Source of the DNA: Beijerinckiaceae bacterium
GTDB taxonomy: Bacteria > Pseudomonadota > Alphaproteobacteria > Rhizobiales > Beijerinckiaceae
Reading direction: 5' to 3'
Length of the DNA: 64,000 nt
NCBI GenBank assembly: GCA_947370975.1
Contig: CANBNG010000006.1
Coordinates: 62,001 to 126,000, forward strand
In this document: one piece after another, positions 50,938 through 59,699 of the stretch
Numbering within the stretch: position 1 is the stretch's first letter
Layout: each line of letters begins with the position of its first letter
Program-made: the position numbers and the translations under genes
Notes under the pieces: model-generated
Told to the model about the DNA's origin: nothing
The model's database searches: none
The model's input: only the letters and a program-made list of their open reading frames with translations

Positions 50938-52820
50938 GCGCGCGGCGCTCCCGCCTGAAGCGTTGTCCTGCTCTTTTGCCCCCGGCGCAGGGACACCGAC
51001 AGGAGCGTGATCGCCACGGGGGTCACGCCCTCCACACGTGAGGCCTGCCCAAGGGTAGAGGGCCGAACGGCTGAAAGCCGCAGCTTGATCTCGTTCGACA
51101 GGCCTTCGACCGCAGCGAAATCGAAGCCTTCGGGGATCTCAATCGCCTCGTCCCGCCTCGCTGCTGCGATCTCGGAGGATTGCCGATCCAGATAGACGGC
51201 ATATTTCGCCTCGATCTCCATCTGTTGCATCGCTTCCGAATCGATATCGCGCAGGTGAGGCCAGGCCTGGAAAAGGCGCTGCGCTGTCACATCCGGATAG
51301 GACAGCAGTTCAAATGCGCTCCGGCGCACACCATCGCGATTGATCGAAATGCCGATGTCATGCGCCTGCGCATGCGTCACCTTGATGTCGACCAAGGAAC
51401 TGCGTGCTTCCTTGAGCCGCGCCGCCTTTTCCGAAAAAACCTGCGCCCGATAGGTCCCGACACAACCAAGCTCCATGCCGCGTGCAGTCAGCCGCTGATC
51501 AGCGTTATCGGCGCGCAATGTCAGGCGATATTCAGCACGGGAGGTGAACATCCGGTAGGGTTCGCTGACGCCGCGGGTAACCAGATCGTCGACCATGACG
51601 CCGATATAAGATTCGTCACGGGCAAAATGAATGGGCGCACCACCATCTGCCCTGCGGGCTGCGTTCAGCCCCGCGACCAATCCCTGCGCTGCTGCCTCTT
51701 CATAGCCCGTGCTGCCATTGATCTGACCTGCCAGAAAAAGTCCCTTGAGGCGCCGTGTCTCGAGCGACGGTCGTAATTCGCGCGGGTCGACATAATCATA
51801 TTCAATCGCGTAGCCAGTGCGAATAATCCGGACCTTTTCCAGACCGGGCATCGTGCGGATGAAGGCTGTCTGCACGTCGGTCGGCAACGAGGAGGAGATC
51901 CCGTTCGGATAGATCGTGTCGTCGTTCAGCCCTTCGGGCTCAAGGAAAACCTGATGACTTTCGCGGTCCGCAAAACGCGAAATCTTGTCTTCGATCGACG
52001 GGCAATAGCGCGGTCCACGCCCGGTGATCGCACCGGAATGAATAGCGGCGCGATGCAAATTGTCGCGAATGATCGCATGCCCTTGCGCTGTCGTCCGGGT
52101 AATGTGGCAATCCACCTGGCGCTGCGTGATGGTTTTGGTGAGATAGGAGAATGGTTCCGGATCCGGATCGCCAGGCTGGCGTTCCAGTGAGCTCCAATCG
52201 ATGGTCTTGCCATCAAGGCGGGCGGGAGTTCCGGTCTTCAGCCGGCCGAGTTCGAAGCCTATGCCAAGAAGCGAGGCGCTTAGGATATTACTGGGATCAT
52301 CGCCATAGCGTCCCGCAGCAATGCGCTCGTCGCCTATATGGATCATGCCACGAAGGAACGTCCCTGTGGTGAGCACAATCGAGGGACACTTAAAAGATCC
52401 GCTTGAACTCGCGAGGCCAGTCACCATCTCGTCGGATGTGCGAAGCTCAAGCGCCTCGCCCTCCAGAATGGTCAGGTTGGCATAGTCAGCCAGTTCAGCC
52501 TGCATTGCATCGCGGTATAATTCCCTGTCGGCCTGTGCTCTTGGGCCGCGCACCGCGGCGCCTTTAGAGCGGTTCAACAGTCGGAACTGGATTCCGGCGC
52601 GGTCGGCTATCCGCCCCATCAGGCCGTCAAGTGCATCGATTTCACGAACGAGATGTCCCTTCCCCAATCCACCAATGGCCGGATTGCAGGACATTGTCCC
52701 GATCGTCGCGATTTTTTGGGTCAGTAAAAGCGTGCGTGCGCCCATGCGGGCGGACGCTGCAGCAGCTTCGCAACCTGCGTGGCCGCCACCGATCACGATG
52801 ACATCGAATGTCTTGTCCAT
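50934..52820 (-). CDS. mnmG: tRNA uridine-5-carboxymethylaminomethyl modification enzyme MnmG (GidA)
   Basis: FAD enzyme that with MnmE modifies the wobble uridine of several tRNAs. The 628 residues (E. coli 629) start FDVIVIGGGHAGCEAAAASARMG, with SCNPAIGGLGKGHLVREIDALDG, GLFLAGQINGSTGYEEAAAQG and the MnmE/tRNA-binding C terminus (ISINRDGVRRSAFELL). I place the start at ATG 52820. A TTG at 52874 would add 18 residues beginning MFHVKQ, but these are encoded by the parS palindrome and are probably untranslated. Confidence 0.93.
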   Translation of the reverse strand: MDKTFDVIVIGGGHAGCEAAAASARMGARTLLLTQKIATIGTMSCNPAIGGLGKGHLVREIDALDGLMGRIADRAGIQFRLLNRSKGAAVRGPRAQADRELYRDAMQAELADYANLTILEGEALELRTSDEMVTGLASSSGSFKCPSIVLTTGTFLRGMIHIGDERIAAGRYGDDPSNILSASLLGIGFELGRLKTGTPARLDGKTIDWSSLERQPGDPDPEPFSYLTKTITQRQVDCHITRTTAQGHAIIRDNLHRAAIHSGAITGRGPRYCPSIEDKISRFADRESHQVFLEPEGLNDDTIYPNGISSSLPTDVQTAFIRTMPGLEKVRIIRTGYAIEYDYVDPRELRPSLETRRLKGLFLAGQINGSTGYEEAAAQGLVAGLNAARRADGGAPIHFARDESYIGVMVDDLVTRGVSEPYRMFTSRAEYRLTLRADNADQRLTARGMELGCVGTYRAQVFSEKAARLKEARSSLVDIKVTHAQAHDIGISINRDGVRRSAFELLSYPDVTAQRLFQAWPHLRDIDSEAMQQMEIEAKYAVYLDRQSSEIAAARRDEAIEIPEGFDFAAVEGLSNEIKLRLSAVRPSTLGQASRVEGVTPVAITLLSVSLRRGQKSRTTLQAGAPRA

Positions 52821-52857
52821 TTTACTCGCCTGGCTTCGATACGCTTCCGAATCGATC

Positions 52858-52873
52858 TGTTTCACGTGAAACA
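52858..52873. promoter_or_regulatory. parS site between mnmE and mnmG
   Basis: A second perfect TGTTTCACGTGAAACA palindrome, in the 61-base gap between mnmE and the preferred mnmG start, 2.3 kb from the first parS. Confidence 0.95.
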
Positions 52874-52881
52874 ATCGCTCG

Positions 52882-54189
52882 TCACTTGCCCATGCAGAAG
52901 CGGGAGAAGATCGATCCTAAAATATCCTCGGTTCCGATCCGGCCCATCAAGCTCTGCAAGCTGGCTGAACATTGACGCAAATCTTCGGCAACAAGCTCCA
53001 ATGCGGTCGCTTCCTCTGCCATGGCGGATTGCAAATGTCGAGCGGCCGACTCGATATGTCCGCGCTGCCGGCCATTGGTAATCAGCGGCGGCTCGCCGGA
53101 CAATGTGCTTGCCCCAACTTCAGCGAGCCGGGCCATAAGCGCATCAAGCCCCTGCCCTTCTCGCGCGGACAGACCCAGATCAGCCCAGTCCGGAAGCACG
53201 CCCGAGAGATCGGTCTTTGTCGCAATGACCAAGGAGGGCTTGTCACAGCGATCCAGCTGCGGTCCCGATCCCGTGGTGTCGTAGAGCCAGAGCACAAGAT
53301 CGGCGCCATCGAGCGCGCTCCGCGTTCTCTCGATACCGATCGTTTCAACGGGGTTGGTTGTTTCACGCAGACCCGCCGTATCGCAAAGGATGACAGGGAA
53401 ACCACCGAGATCGAATTCGACCTCAATCACGTCCCGGGTTGTACCTGCGTGCTCGGTCACAATGGCCACGTCGCGTCGGACAAGCGCGTTCATCAAGCTA
53501 GACTTGCCGGCATTGGGCGGGCCGGCGATGACCACGCGAAAGCCATTGCGGATCCGCTCGCCACGCTCCGCTTCAGCCAAAGCAGAGCGAAGCTCATCCT
53601 TCAGGACGGACAAGATTGGTCGCACTTGCCCTAATACACCGGTCGGGGCCTCGCCTTCATCGGCAAAATCAATCTCGGCCTCAATCAGGGTCAGCGCGTC
53701 CAGCAACAGAACACGCCAATCTTCCGAGTGCTCAGCCAGATGTCCACCGGCCTGGGCCAGCGCCTGCTTGCGTTGGGCTTCCGTTCGCGCGTCGATCAGA
53801 TCGGCAATGCCTTCGATGGAGGTCAGTGGCATCTTTCCATTATCGAAAGCGCGACGGATAAATTCGCCCGGTTCCGCAAGCCGGCAATCCTCTTGCTCGC
53901 CAAGCGCACGCAAGAGGCGCGCGACCACTGCCCGGCTTCCGTGAATTTGAAATTCGAGACAATCTTCGCCCGTGAAACTCGATGGACAGGGGAAAGAGAT
54001 AACGAGGCCACTGTCGATCAGCTCGCCCGTTCGGGGATCGTGGATCTCCCGAAAATGTGCCTTGCGGGCAGACAGAGCGCTTCCGCAAAAGCGCTCGGCT
54101 ATGGAAAGAGCCTGTGGCCCGGACACGCGCACAATGGCGACAGCGCAACCGAGTGTCCCGGTCGCAAGTGCGAAGATCGTATCTTGCAT
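52882..54189 (-). CDS. mnmE: tRNA modification GTPase MnmE (TrmE)
   Basis: The 435-residue GTPase partners MnmG. It has the N-terminal tetrahydrofolate-binding domain (DTIFALATGTLGCAVAIVRVSG), the helical domain, the inserted G domain with GPPNAGKSSLMNAL, DTAGLRE and ATKTD (NKxD-type), and the essential C-terminal cysteine in SRFCMGK (C432). ATG 54189 matches the conserved start; an open frame runs 23 codons further. Same strand as rho upstream and mnmG downstream. Confidence 0.95.
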   Translation of the reverse strand: MQDTIFALATGTLGCAVAIVRVSGPQALSIAERFCGSALSARKAHFREIHDPRTGELIDSGLVISFPCPSSFTGEDCLEFQIHGSRAVVARLLRALGEQEDCRLAEPGEFIRRAFDNGKMPLTSIEGIADLIDARTEAQRKQALAQAGGHLAEHSEDWRVLLLDALTLIEAEIDFADEGEAPTGVLGQVRPILSVLKDELRSALAEAERGERIRNGFRVVIAGPPNAGKSSLMNALVRRDVAIVTEHAGTTRDVIEVEFDLGGFPVILCDTAGLRETTNPVETIGIERTRSALDGADLVLWLYDTTGSGPQLDRCDKPSLVIATKTDLSGVLPDWADLGLSAREGQGLDALMARLAEVGASTLSGEPPLITNGRQRGHIESAARHLQSAMAEEATALELVAEDLRQCSASLQSLMGRIGTEDILGSIFSRFCMGK

Positions 54190-54269
54190 GAGCCACCCCC
54201 GGTTCAAGCCCGGAACTGCGCGGGATGGACCCATGTCCGGTCCATCCCCGATAGCCACCCGATCACAGA

Positions 54270-55538
54270 TCAGGTGTTCATGGATTCGAAGAAGCTGGCA
54301 TTGCCCTTCGGGGTTTCGCGAAGTTTACCAAGCAGGAATTCGATCGCATCGACCGTACCCATCGGGTTGAGAATGCGACGCAGGACATACATCTTCTTGA
54401 GGATGTCGGCCGGCACGAGCAATTCTTCCTTGCGCGTTCCCGAGCGCGTGATGTCGATCGCCGGGAAGGTCCGCTTGTCCGCAACCTTGCGGTCAAGGAT
54501 GATTTCCGAGTTGCCGGTGCCCTTGAACTCTTCAAAGATCACTTCGTCCATGCGCGAACCCGTGTCGATCAGCGCGGTCGCAATAATCGTCAGCGAGCCA
54601 CCCTCTTCGATGTTACGTGCAGCGCCGAAGAAGCGCTTGGGTCGTTGCAAGGCATTGGCATCCACACCACCTGTCAGCACCTTGCCCGAAGACGGCACCA
54701 CCGTGTTGTAGGCACGGCCAAGGCGCGTGATCGAATCGAGCAGAATGACAACATCGCGACCATGCTCGACAAGGCGTTTGGCCTTTTCGATCACCATTTC
54801 AGCGACCTGGACGTGACGAACCGCGGGCTCATCGAAGGTCGAGGACACAACCTCACCCTTCACCGAACGCTGCATATCGGTCACTTCTTCAGGACGCTCG
54901 TCGATCAGAAGAACGATCAGATAACATTCAGGATGGTTCGCCGTGACCGACTGAGCAATGTTCTGCAAGAGAACTGTCTTGCCGGTCCGCGGCGGCGCCA
55001 CAATCAAGGCGCGCTGACCCTTGCCAATCGGGGCCACAATATCGATGAGGCGTGAGGAAAAATCCTTGCGGGTCGGATCCTCGATCTCAAGCTTCAAACG
55101 CTCATCGGGATAAAGCGGCGTCAGATTGTCGAAGTGCACCTTGTGGCGCACCTTCTCCGGATCTTCAAAATTGATCGTATTGACCTTGAGAAGTGCAAAA
55201 TAACGCTCGCCCTCTTTCGGTGACCGGATAAGACCCTCGACGGTATCACCAGTGCGAAGGCCAAACCGCCGAATCTGTGAAGGTGAGACATATATATCGT
55301 CAGGCCCCGCCAAGTAATTGGCATCGGGGGAACGCAGAAACGCAAAGCCATCCTGCAGAACTTCAACGACGCCCTCGCCGATGATTTCAATCTCTCGACT
55401 TGCAAGCTGCTTCAGGATTGCAAACATCAATTCCTGTTTACGCATGATCGAAGCGTTTTCGACTTCATGCTCTTCCGCAAAAGCCAACAGGTCTGTGGCT
55501 GACTTGCGCTTCAAGTCTTGCAGCTTGATTTCCCGCAT
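54270..55538 (-). CDS. rho: Transcription termination factor Rho
   Basis: The 422-residue hexameric RNA helicase has the N-terminal helical domain (IKLQDLKRKSATDLLAFAEE), an OSBN cold-shock-like RNA-binding domain (GFAFLRSPDANYLAGPDDIYVS), Walker A APPRTGKT, and the Q/R loops (DERPEEVTDM, GGVDANALQRPKRFFGAARN). ATG 55538 with AAGGA upstream. With few intrinsic terminators visible in this window, Rho probably ends most transcripts here. Confidence 0.97.
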   Translation of the reverse strand: MREIKLQDLKRKSATDLLAFAEEHEVENASIMRKQELMFAILKQLASREIEIIGEGVVEVLQDGFAFLRSPDANYLAGPDDIYVSPSQIRRFGLRTGDTVEGLIRSPKEGERYFALLKVNTINFEDPEKVRHKVHFDNLTPLYPDERLKLEIEDPTRKDFSSRLIDIVAPIGKGQRALIVAPPRTGKTVLLQNIAQSVTANHPECYLIVLLIDERPEEVTDMQRSVKGEVVSSTFDEPAVRHVQVAEMVIEKAKRLVEHGRDVVILLDSITRLGRAYNTVVPSSGKVLTGGVDANALQRPKRFFGAARNIEEGGSLTIIATALIDTGSRMDEVIFEEFKGTGNSEIILDRKVADKRTFPAIDITRSGTRKEELLVPADILKKMYVLRRILNPMGTVDAIEFLLGKLRETPKGNASFFESMNT

Positions 55539-55728
55539 GGGGATAATCCTTGAGGTGTGCACGGCAGGGCGCCGGCGAAATTAGGAAGGGAAAGCCGGGG
55601 GACACTGGGCCAAGAACGATGAACCGTTCAGCAAGCAGTGCCGAGCTTTGAAGGAGGGACCACAGCCCTAGCTCAAAACAGGAATCCAATCAAGCCGAGC
55701 CCAAAACGTGAGCTTTGCCTTTAGGCCC

Positions 55729-56157
55729 TCATGAGAACGGCTTCACAATCACCAGAATGACCACGAGGATCATCAAAACCGTCGGGCCTTCGTTCAGCAC
55801 GCGAAAATATTTCGCGGTCTTCCTGTTGGACCCGACAGCAAAATCCCGACGATGCTTCCCAAGTAAGCCGTGAAGCCCCGACATCAAGAGAACCAAGGTC
55901 ATTTTGGCGTGCAGCCAGGGTGCAACGAAATAGCCAGCGGATGCTGCGAGATAGAGACCCGAGAGCCAGACCACGATAAGCGCTGGTGTCATGATGTAGC
56001 GCAGAAGACGAAATTCCATCGTCTCGAACAGGTTTGATTCTGCTGAACCGTGCTTGACGCCCGCATGATACACAAAGAGGCGCGGCAGATAGAGCATTCC
56101 TGCCATCCATGAGATCACGGCGATGACATGGAGCGATTTGATCGCGAGATAGAACAT
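55729..56157 (-). CDS. hemJ: Protoporphyrinogen oxidase HemJ
   Basis: The 142-residue membrane protein with four helices is HemJ, the oxygen-dependent-like enzyme replacing HemG/HemY in many Alphaproteobacteria. Key features are KSLHVIAVISWMAGMLYLPRLFVYH with conserved histidines (H10) and a late LLMSGLHGLLGKHRRDF. ATG 56157 lies 1 base after the hemE stop, so heme-pathway genes hemE and hemJ are co-translated. The 190 bases to rho hold no feature I can name. Confidence 0.9.
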   Translation of the reverse strand: MFYLAIKSLHVIAVISWMAGMLYLPRLFVYHAGVKHGSAESNLFETMEFRLLRYIMTPALIVVWLSGLYLAASAGYFVAPWLHAKMTLVLLMSGLHGLLGKHRRDFAVGSNRKTAKYFRVLNEGPTVLMILVVILVIVKPFS

Positions 56158-56158
56158 C

Positions 56159-57217
56159 TCAGGCCTTCCTGACGCGAGCGACGAGTTGCTCGACATGAGC
56201 AATCGGGGTTTCAGGCAGGATTCCATGGCCGAGGTTGAAGATGTAGGGGCGCCCACGGAAAGAGTTCGTGATCAGATCAATCGAATCATTTAGGGCTCTG
56301 CCGCCAGCAATCAAAGCCAGCGGATCGAGATTGCCCTGTACCGGCTTGTGCACTTGGATTTCCGCCGCCGCCCAGCGTGGATCAGCCGCTGTATCTAGTC
56401 CAAGGGCATTGATTCCTGGATGGGTCATGAAAGCCTTTAGATGGCTCCCTACGCCCCTCGGAAATGCGATGATACGTGCGTGAGGCACGCGGGCCTTTAG
56501 CCCAGCCACAATCGCCAGAACCGGCTTGAGACACCAATTCTCAAATTCCAGGGTCGGCAGCACGCCAGCCCACGAGTCAAAAATTTGCACAGCTTCAACG
56601 CCGGCCACAAATTGACGTTCGAGGTAATCGATGGAGGCTTCAACCAACCGATCGATCAATATCTGGAAAAGATCAGGGTTTTGATACGCGAAGCGACGCG
56701 CTGGCCCCTGATCGGGCGTCCCGCGGCCAGCAATCATGTAGCTCGCGACGGTCCAGGGCGCGCCGCAAAATCCGATTAGGGCCGTATCAGCTGGCAAAGC
56801 TGTCTTCACACGTTCGATTGTTTCAAAGACTGGACCCAGCTTTTCGAGGTTTATCTGATCGGAAAGCTTTGCCAATCCGGCAGCATCGCTGATCGCTGCT
56901 AATCTTGGTCCCTCGCCCTGCTCGAAACTGACCTTCTGCCCCAATGCATCGGGCACTACCAGGATATCGCTGAACATGATGGCTGCGTCGAAACCAAACC
57001 GGCGGATCGGTTGAAGTGTCGCTTCCGTCGCCAATTTCGGCGAATAGCAAAAATCGAGGAAGGTGGGCACACTCGCACGAATCTCACGATATTCAGGCAG
57101 ATATCGACCTGCCTGACGCATCATCCAGAGTGGCGGTCTGCTGGTCAGCTGGCCATCAAGGGTCTGGAGGAAGGGCTTCATCTCTGAGCTTTCTGACACG
57201 GGTGTTTTTGTCCTCAT
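56159..57217 (-). CDS. hemE: Uroporphyrinogen decarboxylase
   Basis: Decarboxylates uroporphyrinogen III to coproporphyrinogen III in heme synthesis. The 352 residues include PPLWMMRQAGRYLPEYRE, DAAIMFSDILVVPDALG, GFCGAPWTVASYMI and FNLGHGILPETPIAHV. ATG 57217 lies at the edge of the origin region; ATG 57181 is a shorter alternative. In Caulobacter hemE also borders the chromosomal origin. Confidence 0.95.
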   Translation of the reverse strand: MRTKTPVSESSEMKPFLQTLDGQLTSRPPLWMMRQAGRYLPEYREIRASVPTFLDFCYSPKLATEATLQPIRRFGFDAAIMFSDILVVPDALGQKVSFEQGEGPRLAAISDAAGLAKLSDQINLEKLGPVFETIERVKTALPADTALIGFCGAPWTVASYMIAGRGTPDQGPARRFAYQNPDLFQILIDRLVEASIDYLERQFVAGVEAVQIFDSWAGVLPTLEFENWCLKPVLAIVAGLKARVPHARIIAFPRGVGSHLKAFMTHPGINALGLDTAADPRWAAAEIQVHKPVQGNLDPLALIAGGRALNDSIDLITNSFRGRPYIFNLGHGILPETPIAHVEQLVARVRKA

Positions 57218-57610
57218 AAAGAATCTTAGAATCTTTTTTATTGGTCTTCTTTTTCTTATTGATCCCCGGATTACCGTTATGCTGAAGCATGCACAACAGC
57301 TTCATGGCTTGTCCCCATTTTGAGCGTCATCAACAGGGCTCGGGCCGGCTGTGGACAAGTTAACGAAGTCTTAACGATTACAGCCTGCCCGGCATGGTCG
57401 GGCATGTGCAGGGTCGTATCACTCTCCCCACTGACCACAGACATCACAGGACCTATGGTTTTTCTGTCCCGCGTGGCATTAGTGTTGATCGTTTTTTGGG
57501 AAAAGGCGAGACTCGCTCGACCGTCAGCGCTTCCGACCCCTGGTTTTCCGCATCTGTCCCCAATTTCTCAGGCAGCCTGTGGACGGAGGCTCAACCATCA
57601 GGAATAGACC
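57218..57610. other. Probable chromosomal replication origin (oriC) between hemE and the PPSR gene
   Basis: A 393-base non-coding region in the same position as Caulobacter Cori, between hemE and the DUF299 gene. An AT-rich stretch (about 57211-57266) could be the unwinding element and carries paired GAATC (CcrM GANTC) sites at 57221 and 57229. DnaA-like TGTGGAC motifs are at 57350 (TGTGGACAA, one mismatch to consensus) and 57578. TCCCCA, the weak W-box motif I recall from Caulobacter, occurs at 57312, 57425 and 57557. A perfect CtrA box lies at 57360. parABS is 4.7-8.6 kb away. No strong DnaA box cluster of the E. coli type is present, as in Caulobacter. Confidence 0.75.
57360..57375. promoter_or_regulatory. 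CtrA box in the origin region
   Basis: TTAACGAAGTCTTAAC is a perfect TTAA-N7-TTAAC site, starting one base after the DnaA-like motif TGTGGACAA (57350-57358). Such close packing would let CtrA and DnaA compete, as described for Caulobacter Cori. Confidence 0.65.
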
Positions 57611-58444
57611 TTGGGTCGCAACTACTTTCATCTCCATCTCGTGTCCGACGCAACCGGTGAAACGCTGATCGCGGTCAGTCGTGCGGTGACCGCGCAGTTC
57701 CAGGGCGTGTCCTCGATTGAACACGTTTATCCGTTGATCCGCACACGCGCGCAGCTTGACCGGGCTATCGCAGAGATTGAATCCGCGCCCGGGGTCGTGC
57801 TCTTCACGCTTGTCGATCGCGAATTGTCTGCTGCGCTGGTAGATGCCTGCAGTGAATGCGGCAGTCCCTGTCTTTCGGTTCTCGAGCCGATTTTTGGGAT
57901 GTTCCAATCCTATCTCGGAACCGCGCAGACCTCGCGTCCGGGCGCACAGCATATGCTCAATGCCGAATATTTTCGGCGTATCGATGCGCTCAATTTCACG
58001 ATGATGCATGATGATGGTCAGCAGACGGAAAATCTGGAACAGGCCGATGTTCTGCTTCTGGGTGTCAGCAGGACGTCAAAGACGCCAACCTCGATCTATC
58101 TTGCCAATCGTGGCATCAAGACCGCCAATATTCCGCTCGTGCCCGGTGTCGCATTGCCGCCGTTTGTCGAAAAATTGCGCCGTCCCCTGATTGTAGGTTT
58201 GATTGCTTCACCCGAGCGCATCGTGCAAATCCGCCAGAACCGATTGCTTGCTCTTAATGCCGATCAGGAAAGTCCCTATGTCGATCGCATGGCGGTTGCT
58301 GCAGAAATAGCTCAATCCAAGCGGCTTTTTGCAGAACGCGGCTGGTCGATGATTGATGTGACGCGCCGTTCGATCGAGGAAACAGCGGCGGCCATTCTCG
58401 ATCTTTACAAAGAACACCGTCTCAAATTCATCGCAGAGGGTTAG
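57611..58444 (+). CDS. Pyruvate, phosphate dikinase regulatory protein family (PPSR, DUF299)
   Basis: The 277-residue bifunctional kinase/pyrophosphorylase has the P-loop-like GVSRTSKTPTSIYLANRG and the typical start YFHLHLVSDATGETL. It regulates PPDK or PEP synthase by phosphorylating or dephosphorylating a threonine. TTG 57611 with CAGGA upstream gives the family start. It begins the rightward ppsR-maf-coaE-dnaQ operon leaving the origin. Confidence 0.92.
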   Translation: MGRNYFHLHLVSDATGETLIAVSRAVTAQFQGVSSIEHVYPLIRTRAQLDRAIAEIESAPGVVLFTLVDRELSAALVDACSECGSPCLSVLEPIFGMFQSYLGTAQTSRPGAQHMLNAEYFRRIDALNFTMMHDDGQQTENLEQADVLLLGVSRTSKTPTSIYLANRGIKTANIPLVPGVALPPFVEKLRRPLIVGLIASPERIVQIRQNRLLALNADQESPYVDRMAVAAEIAQSKRLFAERGWSMIDVTRRSIEETAAAILDLYKEHRLKFIAEG

Positions 58445-58447
58445 GAC

Positions 58448-59068
58448 GTGCCGCACGCGCTCTGGAAGCATGACAAGCCGCTGGTGCTCGCATCTACGAG
58501 TGTCACGCGGCTGCAATTGTTGAGCGGAATTTCAATTCCGGTCGAGGCGGTTGGCGCGGATATTGACGAGCGTATTCTCGAAGCCTCTCTCCAGGCCGAA
58601 CATGCTTCGCCCGCGCGCATTGCGCTGGCGCTGGCGCAAGCCAAGGCGGAGGATGTTGCAAGGCGATTTCCCGGTCATTGGGTCATTGGCGCCGATCAGA
58701 CGCTTGCGCTGGGTGATGAGCAATTTCACAAGCCCGGATCTGTCACGCAGGCCGCCGCGCACTTGCAGAGGCTTTCAGGCAAGACGCATCATCTCCATTC
58801 TGGAGTCGTCGCATTTTTTGATGGGCAGTGTCGTTATGCCCATGTCGAATCGGCTGCCATGAACATGCGGCCACTGGGCGCAGATTTCCTAACAGCCTAT
58901 CTCGCGGCTGCCGGAGACGCGGTGACGCGCAGTGTCGGCGCCTATCAGGTCGAGGGGCTTGGTGCGCATCTGTTCGAGCGGATCGAGGGAGATCATTCAA
59001 CCATCCTTGGCCTGCCACTCTTGCCGCTTCTGGCGTTCTTCCGGCAGGCCGGATTGGTCGAGGCTTGA
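58448..59068 (+). CDS. maf: Maf-like nucleoside-triphosphate pyrophosphatase
   Basis: The 206-residue protein has the Maf opening LVLASTSVTRLQLLSG and the later VIGADQTLALGDEQFHKPG and VGAYQVEGLGAHLFERIEGDHSTILGLPL. Maf/YhdE enzymes hydrolyse dTTP, UTP or modified nucleotides to the monophosphate. GTG start at 58448, 3 bases after the PPSR stop. Confidence 0.92.
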   Translation: MPHALWKHDKPLVLASTSVTRLQLLSGISIPVEAVGADIDERILEASLQAEHASPARIALALAQAKAEDVARRFPGHWVIGADQTLALGDEQFHKPGSVTQAAAHLQRLSGKTHHLHSGVVAFFDGQCRYAHVESAAMNMRPLGADFLTAYLAAAGDAVTRSVGAYQVEGLGAHLFERIEGDHSTILGLPLLPLLAFFRQAGLVEA

Positions 59069-59073
59069 GTCTC

Positions 59074-59697
59074 ATGCTGATAATCGGATTGACCGGATCA
59101 ATCGGAATGGGAAAATCGACTACGGCTGACATGTTTCGCGCATGTGGCGTCCCGGTTCACGATTCCGATGGCGCCGTCCATGCTCTTTACAAGGGCGAGG
59201 CTTGCGCGCCTCTGGCGACGCTTTTTCCCGGCGTGGTCGGTCCCGACGGTGTGGACCGCCCGCGACTGGCCGAAATCGTCCTCAAGGATCAAACGGCGCT
59301 GCGCCAACTCGAAGGCATCGTCCATCCACTGGTCGCCGCCCATCGGCGCGCTTTCCTGCGCGCGTGCGCGCAAAGGGGCGCCCGGATAGTCGTGTGCGAT
59401 GTCCCGCTCCTTCTTGAAACGGGTATGGATAGCGAGGTTGATGTCATCCTCGTTGTTTCGGCTCCAGCAATGGTGCAAAAGTCGCGCGTGCTCGCGCGTG
59501 CAGGCATGACGGACGAGAAATTTGCTGCAATCATGAGCAAGCAAATGCCGGATGCTGAAAAACGGCGTCGGGCCCATGCTGTGATTGACACCGGGCGCGG
59601 ATTTGAACCGGCGCAGCGTCAGATTGCGACTTTACTGCGCGCTCTGGCGTCGGCGGGCGGCAGGCCATCAAAGGCCAATAATCAGGGATCGGCTTGA
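59074..59697 (+). CDS. coaE: Dephospho-CoA kinase
   Basis: The 207-residue P-loop kinase catalyses the last step of coenzyme A synthesis. Walker A GSIGMGKS is at 8-15 in IIGLTGSIGMGKST; VHDSDGAVHALY and VVCDVPLLLETGMD follow the family. ATG 59074 is 5 bases after maf. A long upstream frame overlaps maf and is not used. Confidence 0.94.
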   Translation: MLIIGLTGSIGMGKSTTADMFRACGVPVHDSDGAVHALYKGEACAPLATLFPGVVGPDGVDRPRLAEIVLKDQTALRQLEGIVHPLVAAHRRAFLRACAQRGARIVVCDVPLLLETGMDSEVDVILVVSAPAMVQKSRVLARAGMTDEKFAAIMSKQMPDAEKRRRAHAVIDTGRGFEPAQRQIATLLRALASAGGRPSKANNQGSA

Positions 59698-59699
59698 CG

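Noticed and set aside
53356..53370. GTTTCACGC half-site inside mnmE
   Set aside because: Only one half of the parS palindrome is present, and it encodes conserved MnmE residues.
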